From Eremophila alpestris peregrina (lineage: Eukaryota; Chordata; Aves; Passeriformes; Alaudidae), in contig WMCF01000088.1 in the NCBI GenBank assembly GCA_009792885.1, positions 1,601,556 through 1,665,555 of the forward strand: a DNA stretch of 64,000 nucleotides. Direction: 5' to 3'. Under the pieces are notes generated by a model. The model was not told where the DNA came from and made no database searches. It saw only the letters and a list, made by a program, of their open reading frames with translations. This document shows, piece by piece, positions 11,183 to 22,009 of this stretch (its first letter is position 1; every line of letters starts with the position of its first letter). The position numbers were made by a program, and so were the translations under genes.

Positions 11183-13509
11183 TTGTGTGCATATGTGTGT
11201 AACAGAGATGATTCTGAGGAAGTCCCTTCCACGGTGATGCTGATGTGGTTAAATTAAAAGCATTAAAAATGTCACATTTGAACTGCAGTGTCTTCACATT
11301 AGGAAAATATATTACCTTGGATGCCTACAGATGTTTCCCTGAGTGCAATTCCAGGTCAGAAGTCCTTTTCCTCTCACAAATGCAGCGTGGAGATGTAGTG
11401 GGATGTCCTTAGGAACAATTCCTCTGTGGAGAATAACTAACTGGATTTACTGCAGAGAAAGCATTGCTTACTGACAGAAATATGGCAGAGCCCTAGACGT
11501 GGGCTTTTGGTTACTGAGGTAATTGGGAAAATTAAAGGGTGATTCTGTGCCTGCTCATGCACTGGGCTGGGAGCCTCCTGCAGCCTCCTTGGAATTCCCT
11601 GGGAAGGGAAGGAGCTGGGGGTTCTGCAGAGCTGGACTCCAAATGCACGTTTCCTTCTCTGTTGTTCTCACTGGAGTTGTTCTGTGTGAAACTGGAGAAT
11701 CAGTTAACAGGTAATTTATTAACTGGACATTTCCCCCCACGTTTAAAAGCTTGCTCTATGCCTGTGCACGTCTGGCTCCTGCCAGCTCCGAGGCATTTGT
11801 GTGTCTTTAAACCTGTGAGTAGCTCCCAGGAGTCAAGGGCATTCACAGGACTGAGCCCTCCAAGAAAAGCTGGTCTGAATCTGAGGCTGGCTCATCTGCC
11901 AGCCATCCTGTTACACTGAGTAGGTGTTTCAATGAACTTTAGTGCAGGATGAGGCTCTAAAAAGTGGAAGGAAAGAGCCAAATTGGTGTGTTTAAAAGCA
12001 GCATTTGATTTGGGATAACTCCCATCTTTAGGATCCCACCTTGGAGCTCCCCAGTCTTATTGTGAACTAAATCTTCAGCCTCCTTAATGTTTATGAGCCT
12101 AGGGACTGTGAGTCAGTAGCCATTTCTGGAAATGCTGGCTAAAAGAAAAAGGAGATGGGGAAGAAAAAGAAAAAAAATGCCAGGAATAAAGGGAGCAAAA
12201 GCCAGCATGAGTGAATCACTTTAGACAGAGATTGAAATGAGTGATGGACAGTTTTCCCTGTTTTCAAATGGGCTGTTCATCAGTGCAATAACAGGACTGG
12301 TGTGGCATGGCCTTTAGCTGGAGTGGGCTGGCAGGGAGCCACTGGATCTCACTTGGTTTTTTTTTGCTTGGACAGGGCATTGTCAAAGGACACAGTGGCT
12401 CCTGGCTGTAAATCTCACTGCTATTTATGCTGCAGCAGCGTGCCTGGGTCCAGGCAGCACTCATCTTTCATGAAGGGTTTTTTATGCACTGACCAATAAT
12501 CCATAGGGTTTGAGCATGGTCTCTTCCCTCTCTAGTCAACATCAAAAGAAGATCCCAGAGTGCTGAATAGGGATTTTTTTTTCCCTCTCTGTTGCTGTGG
12601 TTGGGGGTGTAAAGCAGAGCACAGTTCAAAGATCTGCGTTCCTGAAATTGCCTTGTAATGCTTTATTCATATCTTTGATACTGCCTGACAGAAGGCAAAT
12701 TTATTCATTCTGTTGCCTGGCTCTGATAGAGAGCTTAAGTCCTAGAGTAAGTAAGATAAGTAGTTTGCAGAGATGCTGTTTAAAGCCTTTACCTGTTTTT
12801 GGGCTGCCGGAGGACAGAAGTGGCCCTTTGGAGGTCACCCAGCTCCAGGGAAGCCCCAGCACCAGAGTGGGAGACTCGGGCTGGTTCAAGGGAGCATCAC
12901 TGTGTGCAGGGATGCTGGAAGATGAGTGTGGGCTGCTGGTTACCTCCTCTCTGCTAGCACAGGGAGCCCCAAAGACACCTCAGTAGCCCTCTGGCCCTTC
13001 TGTGGGCCACGGCATGGTGTTAGCCTGCGCCCCGAGGCTGAGACTCACTTTTCAGACCTCACTGGGCTTCTGCGAGAGTCCATGCTCAGCTTCAGGATCC
13101 CTCTAGCGTTGAGTTGCAGCTGTTCCTTAGGCTGTCACCTGCCGTGATTTGCAGAGGACAGGCTCAGAGCTGAGGATGGCCCTGGTAATGGTGCCATTTC
13201 CTCCTCGTCCTTCACTGCTGGAAGATGGATGTTCAGGAGGATGGGCTGCCAAGCCACTCACACAGTGCTCCCCGTGCCCTCCCTTCCCTGGGCGTGGGGA
13301 GAACATCAGTCCTTCCCCCCCTGCATCACCAGTTTTTCACAGGTGTTGTTCCAATTTTCAGTTTTACGGTTTGGGTTTTTTTTTTTTGATGAGTAAGTGA
13401 TGCGACACATCCACAGAGGAGATGTTACAAGCTGTAAGGTTTTATGGTGTATCAGGAATGGAAGGAAGCAGATCTAGCTGTTGGCAGCAAGTATTAAAAA
13501 TGAACCAGG

Positions 13510-13700
13510 TTTAGAAAGGATTACTTTTGCCTTTTTATTTGCAGAAATAATCTCTCTTTAAAAGTTAGTTACTAATATCCCCCATGACTATACATTTATC
13601 TCTACCCCTAATAAAGGATTTTATCATTAATGCACATGAATTTTCACTTACATTCTAATCCAATCAGAGCCAAATCTCCCCCTTTAAATGCAAAGTGTTC
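13510..13700. promoter_or_regulatory. Candidate conserved noncoding block
   Basis: This AT-rich stretch is rich in transcription-factor-like cores: GTTAGTTACTAATA, CCTAATAAAGG, ATCATTAATGCAC and a CCAAT box in context TCCAATCAGAGC near 13,659. It lacks homopolymers and sits between GC-richer flanks with no such cores. The pattern resembles vertebrate conserved noncoding elements. No exon structure is visible. Alignment to other vertebrates would decide. Confidence 0.28.
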
Positions 13701-15246
13701 AGCAGAACAGGGACTCTGGGATAATTTGTTGAGTAAGATGACTCAAATACAGCAGAGCAAGTTTAATTTTCACTGTACTCCTAAAAGTTGCCTTTTGCTG
13801 TGTGTTTTGTGTTTTCACATGTACATCGTGGAGGAGTGGAAAAAACTGAATACATTGGGCAAACTTGGAGGCTGAGGGGTTTGTTGGGGAGGAAACAGCA
13901 GGAGAAGGAACTGATTGAGGGGAATGGGTAGCAGGGCTGCCCAGGGAGAGCAGGCAGACATCAGTTGAGCCAGAGACTTGTGGAGAGGAGAGTGCTCTCT
14001 TGCCCTTGATTTGCCTTATCTTTCCCTGGGGTTTTACCCATTAGAAACCAGTACTCAGTTTGCCTTACTTTTACTTACACTCAGCTGAGTTTTGTTTTTT
14101 CTTTCAATATATGCCAAATGGTTCTAAAACTCACTTGTGCAGTTTTAGAATGGTATTCTTTTCCTCCATGTGACTCTGTTTCTCCCCAGTGCTACAGATT
14201 TTAGCAAGTCAGTAAAATAACTCCAGGATTCACTTTGAGACACAACAGCCTGAAACTTCTTTTCTCTTTTTTTCCCCATCATCTGCCACTGTGGCACTTC
14301 TGAATCTTGAAGTGCAGCTGCCAGAACAGATAAAGCTTGTGTGTCCACCCAGTTGGGAAGGTGAGGAAAATTCTGGGAGCAAAGTCTATCCCAAGCAATG
14401 ATGTGATGCTGCTGTTTCTTAAAGTTTCTAGCAGTTCAAGCATAGTGTGCACTCAGGACCTGTGCAATGCTTCCCAGTCTCAATTGTGGCTCCTAAAGTG
14501 GGGACAGAGGAGAGGAGTAAATGCCACTCAAAGAACTATCTCAGTTTATTAGGGGCTGATCTACCTGTCCCTGAATTAGGGGAATCCTTGCAGAGCCAGA
14601 TTCCAAACTATTCCCTTACTGCAGTACCCACTGGTCATGGAAGCAATGCCAGCCAGCATGGGGCAGACATGGCAGCAAATCCACTAGCCCTCTGTGGAGC
14701 TCAGGAGGTCACAATTTCCCAAAGTGTGGCACCCTGGTGCACTTCAAAACCCTTGGAAGCTGGAGCCGAGTGCTTTGCTTTCAGTCTGCCTAGTGAAGCA
14801 TGCAGGGGATCCCTCCACCACAGCTGCTTTGTTAATGCCACAGCTGCTTTGTTAATGGATTTGTACCTTGTTCCAGGGCAGGGATATCCATCCCTCCATC
14901 CCTCCTCTCACCATGGGCACTGCCTCTCCTACCACCACTGTTTATTGGTGCCTCAGAGCTCTGTGCTGGGACTCTGCCTGCAAAACCTGAGTCTAATTTT
15001 GCCACATCTTTTTCTTATGATTCCTTGGGCAGAGGGTATCACTGGGCTGTCTGTTCCCTCCAGTTTTTTGTGGCCTGTTGTGCTGAGCTAGTGGCATGGG
15101 GTCATTTTGGTTTTGTTTGTACCTTGGCTTTATCGAGTGGCTGTGCATTGTCACGGACCAATGACTTGGGTGGGACTGGTGATGCTCTGGCCTACAGGAA
15201 CCCGATGCAGTTTGGGCTGCTCAGGGGGAGTAACTGGGTGTCCCAT
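13701..15246. other. Non-coding DNA with a 214-codon chance frame
   Basis: A 214-codon plus-strand frame (14,447-15,091) is open here. Its product is rich in H, S, L and C without any recognisable domain or repeat family, and it runs through the 20-bp tandem duplication without sign of selection. I therefore do not call a gene. Sequence just before LTR copy A (15,100-15,246) has no similarity to the sequence before copy B, so the repeated element does not extend into it. Confidence 0.55.
14818..14857. repeat. Perfect tandem duplication, 20-bp unit
   Basis: The unit CCACAGCTGCTTTGTTAATG occurs twice back to back (14,818-14,837 and 14,838-14,857) with no mismatch. Perfect identity suggests a recent slippage or repair duplication. 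The unit holds a CAGCTG E-box and a GTTAATG homeodomain-like core, so both are doubled. Confidence 0.95.
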
Positions 15247-15770
15247 TGTAGGAGAAGGGAATCCAGGTGAGCTGGCCCCTGATCAGTCCCAGCTGTGTTA
15301 ATTACCAACACAGCCCCTGATGAGTCCCAGCTGTATCCAATAAAGAGAAGGTGATAAAAGGGACTGGGTGAGCTGGGGAGGGAGCATTATCATGGAGGAT
15401 CCTGAAGGAGGAGGAACCTTGAGGAAGAGGGAAGGAGAGGAGCATGAAGCAGCAGGATCCTGAGGAGAGAGAGTCCCTGCAGTGAGGTCAGTGTGGGGCT
15501 GCAGTCAGAGCCTGTTGGTGGAACCTGCACTCACAGTCTGGCTGGGTAAAAGCCTCATTCAGAGCCTGCAAACTGATCCCTGCAGTCAGAGCTGAGCAGG
15601 AAAGAAGCAGCAGGCAGAGGCTGACAGGGAAACCTCCAGCAGGAGCTGCTGCAGCCAGGGGCAGGGAATGGTTGGAGTCAGGATGGCTGAGCTGGAAAGA
15701 GGAATAAACCAGAGCCCTTTTCATGCTGGGATAAACAAGGAATGTCTGGGCTCATTCCTGCCCTCTGACA
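15247..15770 (+). mobile_element. Solo-LTR-like element, copy A
   Basis: This 524-bp unit begins TGTAGGAG and ends CTCTGACA, matching the TGT...ACA ends of retroviral LTRs. It is about 97 % identical to copy B at 37,729-38,256, in the same orientation (17 substitutions and one 4-base indel by hand alignment). Near the left end, a 22-bp segment is repeated with a 38-bp period (15,275-15,296 and 15,313-15,334, one mismatch), as in LTR U3 regions. CCAAT at 15,337, a TATA-like GATAAAAG at 15,353-15,360 and the polyadenylation signal AATAAA at 15,703-15,708, about 60 bases before the end, fit an LTR read left to right. No gag, pol or env sequence flanks it. I could not find a direct target-site duplication: the flanks are CCCAT and ATGGG, which are inverted and not direct. 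The family is unknown; an endogenous-retrovirus LTR is the best guess. Confidence 0.65.
15275..15334 (+). repeat. Internal 38-bp-period repeat of LTR copy A
   Basis: A 22-bp segment containing CAGTCCCAGCTGT (or GAGTCCCAGCTGT) is present twice, 38 bases apart, separated by GTTAATTACCAACACA. The same doubled structure is kept in copy B (37,757-37,778 and 37,795-37,816), so it belongs to the element itself. Doubled U3 segments commonly act as enhancer repeats; activity here is inferred. Confidence 0.8.
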
Positions 15771-18700
15771 ATGGGGCTGCTGCAACATCCCATTTACTTC
15801 TTGTGTTTAGGGTGTGCCTTAAAGCCTCTGGTACCTAAAGAAGGCAGTGGGATGCAAAGCAAACCTTGCCCATAGCATTTGATTCTTCCTGCAGCTCCTT
15901 TTGAGGGTCTGTGCCTGGAGGAGGGTGAGGGTTGAAGGTCTCCATCCATACAGAATCACTTAGATTATCTTAGGAAGGGAATAGAGAATTAAACTTCCTG
16001 CTAAATTATGAGAGCCTAAAGGTGTGCACTGAAATGGTGCCAGTGCCACAGGAGCTCTGGGCAGGGATTAGAATTAGGGATTTACCAGGTCACCCAACAT
16101 GTTCCTCCTTCAAAATTACTTGTGCCATGCTGATGCCTCTTGGTTTGCAGCATTCAGAAGGGCCCTGTGGTGAGAGACTTGCCAAGAGGTGAGCTGGGCT
16201 GAGGTCTGGTGCTGTTTTACATAATGGGGTCAAAATTACACACAGGGAGAGCATTTAGGAGAAGGTAAAAATAAACCCACTCAATATTTGGAGAAACCTG
16301 TGGCTGCTCAAAATGCTGATGGCTTGATTATTTGTCTTTGTCTAGTTAAATGCTGGGGTTTTTTTAATCTTTTGCTACCAAATGACTGATCTCAAAGAGG
16401 CTTACAGTAAAGAAAAAAATATACATATTTAATTTGGAAAAAGTCTTGCAGGGAGGAATGTATTTTTGCTGGTTTGCACAATAAAAGAGCAAACTGCTTT
16501 TCATTCTTGCCTGATTTCAAAGACAGAAAATTGTCATTTTGCCATGAAAGGCTGTTTTTGCTGACACAATTGGTAGTTTAGCTCTGCTTTGATTTCCTAT
16601 TCTAAATACGTTGCAAGATTATAGGGTGCATCCCAAGAAATATTCAGCATTTTTTTTCCCTTTTGAATTGCTTAAAAATTAAGATAATGATTATGAGCAT
16701 GGCATAAGTCTATGCAAGATGTATTTTGTTTCCCTCTCCTTGACACTCAGCGTGTGCACTCTTGGGATGATACTTTATTACAGGACATCAATTCCAGGAT
16801 GTTATTTTGAGTTATTAGTAATGAATTCAAAACTGAATGTAAGACCAGAGTCTCAGCTGGTGTAAGTCAATGTCATTCCACTGAAGTCAGTGCAGGCATG
16901 CCAGTTTTCCTGAGATGGAGATGTGCCCTATGGTTCTTTTCTGTCTGTCCATAGCTGGTTTTGCCACCACAGGTAAAAATTTATATGTATATGAGGAACA
17001 GAAGAGGGGCTCAGTCATTTCAAATTGTGAGGGAACTCAAAAAGCAATTTAAATGCTTGCCCCTCCAAAACAGGCAGAGATGGCTAATAATGATCATTCC
17101 TAACAAATCTTGGTATCATCTAATGTATTGATGACTGTGTATTTCCTCAGTGGTTTCCCTGCAATACCTTGCTATGGAAAGCTTCACCTGGAGCTGGTTT
17201 GGGACAGGCTGACCCTCTCAGTATTTCCCTCAAATCACCTTCCCAGTGAGCTCAGGTTGTGCTGCTCAGCGTGGCCACAACTTTTCTTTTTTCTTTAATT
17301 GAAAAGGTTTTTGAGGCAGCAATTGCTGAGACTAATTGGGTCTCCCTCCTCCCCAGTTGTAAGGACCTAGGACAGAAAGTGGATGCAACACACATTTTTT
17401 ACTTTCCCAGCTTCTCAGTGAACCAGGAATAAGAATTATTTTTACAAATCGAAAACATATTTTTCTTAAATCCTATTTGCACAAATGATGAATCTGTTTT
17501 GCAATGTCCACCACTACCCTTGCAGAGGAAGAAAAGGCAGGGACATACAGAAGTTGGGAGCCTGGGAAATACTATTGGATTGTAACAGGAAATGTAGAGT
17601 CAAGGTAGAGGTACTGCCCCGCTGGAAATACCTCTATATCCATGGCATTAAATTAACCTTGAGGTTTCACATGCTCATTACAAGCAGCTGTTTACATTGG
17701 CTTTTTATGAGAGGTTTTATTCAGGTTGAAATCCATAACTGAACTATTTTTACAGGCAAGGAACCCCCTCATGGTGAGGATTGGGGTTTTTTTTTGCCTA
17801 CTTATTGATGGCAAATGCTTGCAAAATGTGCTACAGATCGAAAAGTAAAAAAGTGCAGCTTTTTGTTTGTTTGGAGTCACTATTGCAAATGTCATGTTTG
17901 CATATTTTGAAATTAAAAATCAATACACCATTACAATATCAAGAAGGAATATTTCACAGCATCTGTTGTAAAAAGGTTATGGATTTCCTCATTAGCAGCT
18001 GGCTTGGAATAGAGTGAGAAGGGATGGGGCCGTGGGCAGGGCAATTTGGGAATGTGCTGCTGAGCCTGGGGTTTGGAAAACAAACACCCCTCTGCTTTTG
18101 AGAGGCTGGTCCTGCTCTGAGTTGGTGCCTTGTATTTCCCTCCTCAGGCCAAATCTGAACTGCTTATTCTTCTTGTACTTTATGTATCAGGTAGAGGATT
18201 AGTGTTTTTTTCTTGTAAGTAGCTACTGATGCTAATTTTCCAGGACAGAGCTAGAGAAATGAAACTCAAATCTGTTAAAAAAAAAAAAAAAAAGACAGAC
18301 TGGGAGAGAAAATGATAAAACTTAAAGCCTCTTTCTTTTGTTTTCTTGTCTTTGTTTAACAAGTCAAGGCAGCTTAGTCACAAAAACATATTTTGCTGTA
18401 TGTATTGTGCTTTCCCAGGGTTTCCCTGTGTGTCAGTGGATAGGCTGGTGAGAATCTGAGTCCTACCTGCAGCTGCTCAGTGTGGGGGATGCAAGGGCAT
18501 GTTTCTATTAAGAATGTATACAAACAGCCCTTTTAGCAAAAGAAAACCAGAAATCACTGCTTGCTGGGGAATGAATTACTCTCCTTGAGTCAAAGCCAAT
18601 GATAATGTATCAAAATAAGAATTTCCTTGCTGTTACAAGAATAATGTTTTATGGTGGTCAGCATGTGAGATTTGTGCTGTGATTCACCTCTGCATGGCTT

Positions 18701-19577
18701 TGGTTTTTAGGAACACAACTTTTAGACGTGATGTGCCACTAAATACAGATTTGACCAGCCCTAAGTTCCTTGTTGAATGAGTGTGTGTGTGACTAATTCA
18801 GTGTCTGGGACAGAAGCAAACTGTTCTCCTCATTAATCACAGAGGCTCCTCACTGGTCACCAGTTCCAAGTGATCTCATTTTTGTGCATTTCTTTGAAGT
18901 TTCTGGAAGGAGCCAGTGCACAGAGCTGTCTGTGGGCTGTGTTGGATTAGGTTAGCTGTTGGGCAGATAAGTTTGTAGCACAGCATCTTCTAGAGCTGAT
19001 CTGGGCTTGCAGTCTCACCTATCTTTCTTCCCAACCACTGTGTATTTTATCAGCCTTCACCAATTTTATAAACTCTCCCAGGAGCAATCGCTGCCTTTTT
19101 ATGTCTGTAGGAGATCAAAGGAGAGAAAAGGAAAAACAAATGAAATACTGGGGTAGCATCTTGGCACCCAAGCTTGCAGGTTGAGAACTTGTAGGTTTTT
19201 GTGTCTTTTGTTTCTAAAACTATTTGATGGGACTGTAAGAAAATGTAAGCGTTTGAGCAGTTCATGCTCTTCAGAGGACTGACTCCTCACCCTGGGGTAT
19301 TTTTGGCTTCTTTGTTGGGTTTGGCCCTTGCTTTTGGTCCATGGTCCTCATTCTGTGGAGATGTGCTGGTGGCCAGAGGAGCAGGAGCATCTACACTGTG
19401 ATGGCAGTGGAGCCACAGCTTTACTCTGTACCACAACCATTATCCTTCCTTTCTGGGGGGCAGGAGAAGAGGACATGAGTGATTAGATATCCAACTCAAC
19501 CATGTGCTTCCTTAGCAGGCAGTTTCAGCCAATACATCCCTAAGCTCAGCTGCCATTAACTTTGTGCTTCTGGAAGA
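15771..19577. other. Non-coding DNA, nothing distinctive
   Basis: No gene, dispersed repeat or strong motif cluster was recognised. Open frames are all under 90 codons. The stretch is AT-rich with several T and A runs. The part from about 16,300 to 16,900 is AT-rich and might hide weakly conserved elements, but nothing sets it apart. Confidence 0.55.
18277..18293 (+). repeat. A17 homopolymer
   Basis: This is the longest A run in the window. I looked upstream for a retroposed body ending in this tail and saw no polyadenylation signal or recognisable transcript, so it is treated as a simple homopolymer. Confidence 0.9.
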
Positions 19578-19663
19578 ACAAAAAATAAATTAAAAAAAAA
19601 AAGAAAGAACAAGCAGGCAAATACATTTTTAAAATATACATTAAAAAAAAAAATCCAAACAAA
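19578..19663 (+). repeat. A-rich low-complexity tract
   Basis: Two A11 runs and several shorter ones are joined by AT-only segments (TTTTTAAAATATACATT). It is a low-complexity, unwound-prone tract just before the cluster of candidate regulatory blocks at 19.7-22.5 kb. Confidence 0.85.
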
Positions 19664-20039
19664 CCTTAAGTGGAAAAGGTGAATTACTACCTTTTGAAGT
19701 AGTCAAAAGTAAAAAGCATGGTCATGCAAACGGTATTGTCAATGCAGAACCCCCTTGAAGTGAGAGTTTGGCAAAATGCAAATGACCGTGACTCAAAAAG
19801 CTGCTGGGAAGATGAAGTGACTGAGGGTGCTGGGATAGATGGTGGCTGGGTAAAGATCTATTGTGCTGTGAGCCGTGTGGCAATAAAAATAGACAGATAA
19901 ATGCAGGTCAGCAGAGAAGATGAGACAGGCCATATAATGCCCAGCCACCTTCTGAGGGGATGTATAAAAACCACGAGAGCCTTTGCAACAGATGACATGA
20001 AAACTTACAGCACTGGTGTTTTCCACACAACAGCAGCGC

Positions 20040-20360
20040 AAATCTTCTTTTTATTAACTAAGTTGAACTTTAAAATTATGTTATGACCAAAAATCAATAA
20101 AGAGAAACTGATTTAAGTTCATCCAAGTGTGAAGGGGTTTATTACCAGTGCTACATCACTCTAATGATGTACTCTTAAAAATTTGGTTTTGTGATCTATT
20201 ACATCTATTATTGCTAAAAGGATAAAACTGCAAAGCAACAGTGGACATTAATAAATCAATTTAAAGAAAAATGGGCAGGTAGCCAGGGGAAAACGAAATC
20301 CAATTTGCAGTTTTTAAACACTGTGCAATTGTAATGTATGCAAATGACGCCCACGCCAAG
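20040..20360. promoter_or_regulatory. Candidate conserved noncoding block with octamer
   Basis: The block carries many AT-rich cores: GTTTATTACC, TAATGATGTAC, TATTACATCTATTATTGC, ATTAATAAATCAATTTAA (HOX/TALE-like) and a perfect octamer ATGCAAAT at 20,338-20,345 within ATGCAAATGACGCC. The same ATGCAAATGAC string occurs 562 bases upstream at 19,776. It has no coding potential. The motif density and the well-preserved CpGs at its right edge (GACGCCCACGCC) resemble a developmental enhancer; this is inference. Confidence 0.33.
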
Positions 20361-20439
20361 GCTCTGGGTTTTCAGTTGCTAATGGGATTCTCTCCTTTTG
20401 TTTGTTTGGCCCAAGATAATCCTCCTTGGAAGCTGCGCT

Positions 20440-20600
20440 CTGAGAGTGCACTGATATGTAATATTTCTGCAGCTAATTTTCTCACTTAACCTTCCAGATA
20501 GATCCAGGCTGTAACAACAGCCCGCAGGGCTTTGTTGATCAGGTTGCATGAAGCATTTCTTGGAGTTGTTAAAACACAGAGCATCTGTCTTCCTGTCTCT
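20440..20600. promoter_or_regulatory. Candidate conserved noncoding block
   Basis: A compact block follows the previous one after 80 bases. It includes ATATGTAATATTTCTGC, CAGCTAATTTTCTCAC, CAGATAGATCC and TTGTTGATCAGGTTGCATG. It has no homopolymers or tandem repeats and little flanking similarity. It could be part of one larger element with 20,040-20,360. Confidence 0.25.
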
Positions 20601-20964
20601 GTTTCCATCCTTGTCCTGGTTTTCAGGCGTGTGCCCAGAGGTGCTGAAATGGTTCTTTCTGCTCCTTAATACGAGAGTTAAAGTACAACCTGTGCTGGGC
20701 TGCTTTTGAACACTAGCAAGGAAAAATTCCAGAAACATACCAAAAAAACTTCCTCCTCCTCTCCACCTAATTTTATGACCAAAATGATTTTAGCAATGGA
20801 GTGTGTGTTTTTGGCACAGCAAACTTTGAATTCCTGTTGGGAAGCGTTCATTGCTGTGTCCCTTGATGCAGTCTGCTCTCTTCACAGAGAATTACAAAAG
20901 ATCCTCTTTGCCCGTGACCTTTCTTACTCTAATGGCATCTGACAGTGAAAAATGCTAGGATTTT

Positions 20965-21310
20965 CAAAGGAGCCGGGGAATTTAATTGGACAGCCACCTC
21001 TTTAAAACTCCTTCAGCAAGCCAGGCTTATTTATTTTTATTAATATGCTCACAACTCTTGGAGAGAGCGACGGCCGACACCGACCCGTGATTACAGAGAA
21101 TTGGTGAAACGCAGAGATTGAAATGAGGTGTCGGTGAATAAATGTGCTTTTGTCAGCCCTGCTCTAGGAACTCTTCAATCTGCCTTAAGTCCCGAGGCTT
21201 CTTCATTAGGGGACAAGTGACACCCTGGCAGTGGCAGCGTCAGGCTCCACGTTGATGATTTCCTGAACGATCACCGTCCCAAATGTGCTCGGATCCAGGG
21301 AGGGAGGAGT
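20965..21310. promoter_or_regulatory. CpG-retaining candidate conserved element
   Basis: Thirteen CpG dinucleotides fall within 21,061-21,300, several times the density of the surrounding DNA, beginning with GCGACGGCCGACACCGACCCG-type sequence at 21,067. An 8-bp inverted pair, CCGACACC (21,074-21,081) and GGTGTCGG (21,127-21,134), flanks GTGATTACAGAGAATTGGTG. Upstream is an AT-rich arm with TTTATTTTTATTAATATGC. No open frame of note crosses it. CpG retention outside a gene suggests an unmethylated regulatory element in the germ line. Confidence 0.38.
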
Positions 21311-22009
21311 GAGGTTTCTGCTCTGTTTCTACTCCTCCTTAGAGGAGATGCTTCATCCCAGGTGGGTTGGGTCTGCCCTGCTCCCTTGTGCTCACCCTGC
21401 AGAGCTGGCAAAGGTGAGGAGCTGTGAAAATGTGTTTGCCCTTTTTTAATGCCTGGGTTGTGAGACAGGTCTGAGTATCTGTGTCTGTATTTGTTATTTG
21501 CTGACTGCTGGCCAATATTGTAAGAGGATTCAGTGAAATTAAATTTTTAAGAGGTTGTTTGTGGGTCTTCTTAATAACATGTAGTGCTCAAGGAATGTGT
21601 CTTCAAATTAGTGTCCGTAGTGTCCTCCAACTGCTCCCTCTAAGCTTGGGGAAAGCTGAATAAAACAGAGATGCTTTTGGAAATTGTTTTCAGCACCAAA
21701 TAGGACTGGGATCTTTGCTTTCTCTTATGTAATCTCAAGCTTGTTAGCAGCCACTTTAACTTCTTGTTAAATCAGTTTTTAATTTCTTGTAGACTTGCAG
21801 ATTGCTCATGTAAAGTACAGACTTTTTGGGAGCAGCAAAGTTAAGATGCTTTATACTGGGGAATTGGCTGCAGTGATGGTTTCTGATGGCCAGGGGCTCA
21901 GGCTATAACAGTGTGCAGATCACCTTCAGCAAGCTGGAAGGTAAAGGCAGCCCAGCAGTCAGCAGAGACATGGCAAAGTTATTGCAGGAGGATCACTACA
22001 GTGATACTT

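Larger units (their letters stand above)
5521..13509. other. Non-coding DNA, mostly unremarkable
   Basis: No gene could be supported. Open frames reach about 169 codons (9,336-9,845, plus) and 152 codons (8,532-8,990, plus), with no recognisable domains, signal peptides or flanking splice context. Poly-T and poly-A runs of 10-11 bases are scattered (for example 5,741-5,750, 7,353-7,363 and 9,250-9,259). Two short candidate regulatory blocks and a TA microsatellite are listed separately. A short match to the typical 3' half of bird CR1 (GAGAGGTGCTCCAGC, about 8,738) is too small to call an element. Confidence 0.6.

Noticed and set aside
11157..11205. CRISPR-like or phage-like repeat structure
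   Set aside because: It is a simple TA/GT microsatellite in eukaryotic DNA; there are no regularly spaced repeats with unique spacers anywhere in the window.
14447..15091. 214-codon plus-strand open frame
   Set aside because: No recognisable domain, no flanking exon signals, and it runs through a fresh tandem duplication; consistent with chance.
15771..15800. Retroviral primer-binding site after LTR copy A (ATGGGGCTGCTGC)
   Set aside because: Match to known tRNA ends is poor, copy B lacks the same sequence beyond GGCTGCT, and no internal retroviral genes follow.
18240..18293. Retroposed sequence with A17 tail
   Set aside because: No transcript-like body, polyadenylation signal or target duplication is visible before the A run.
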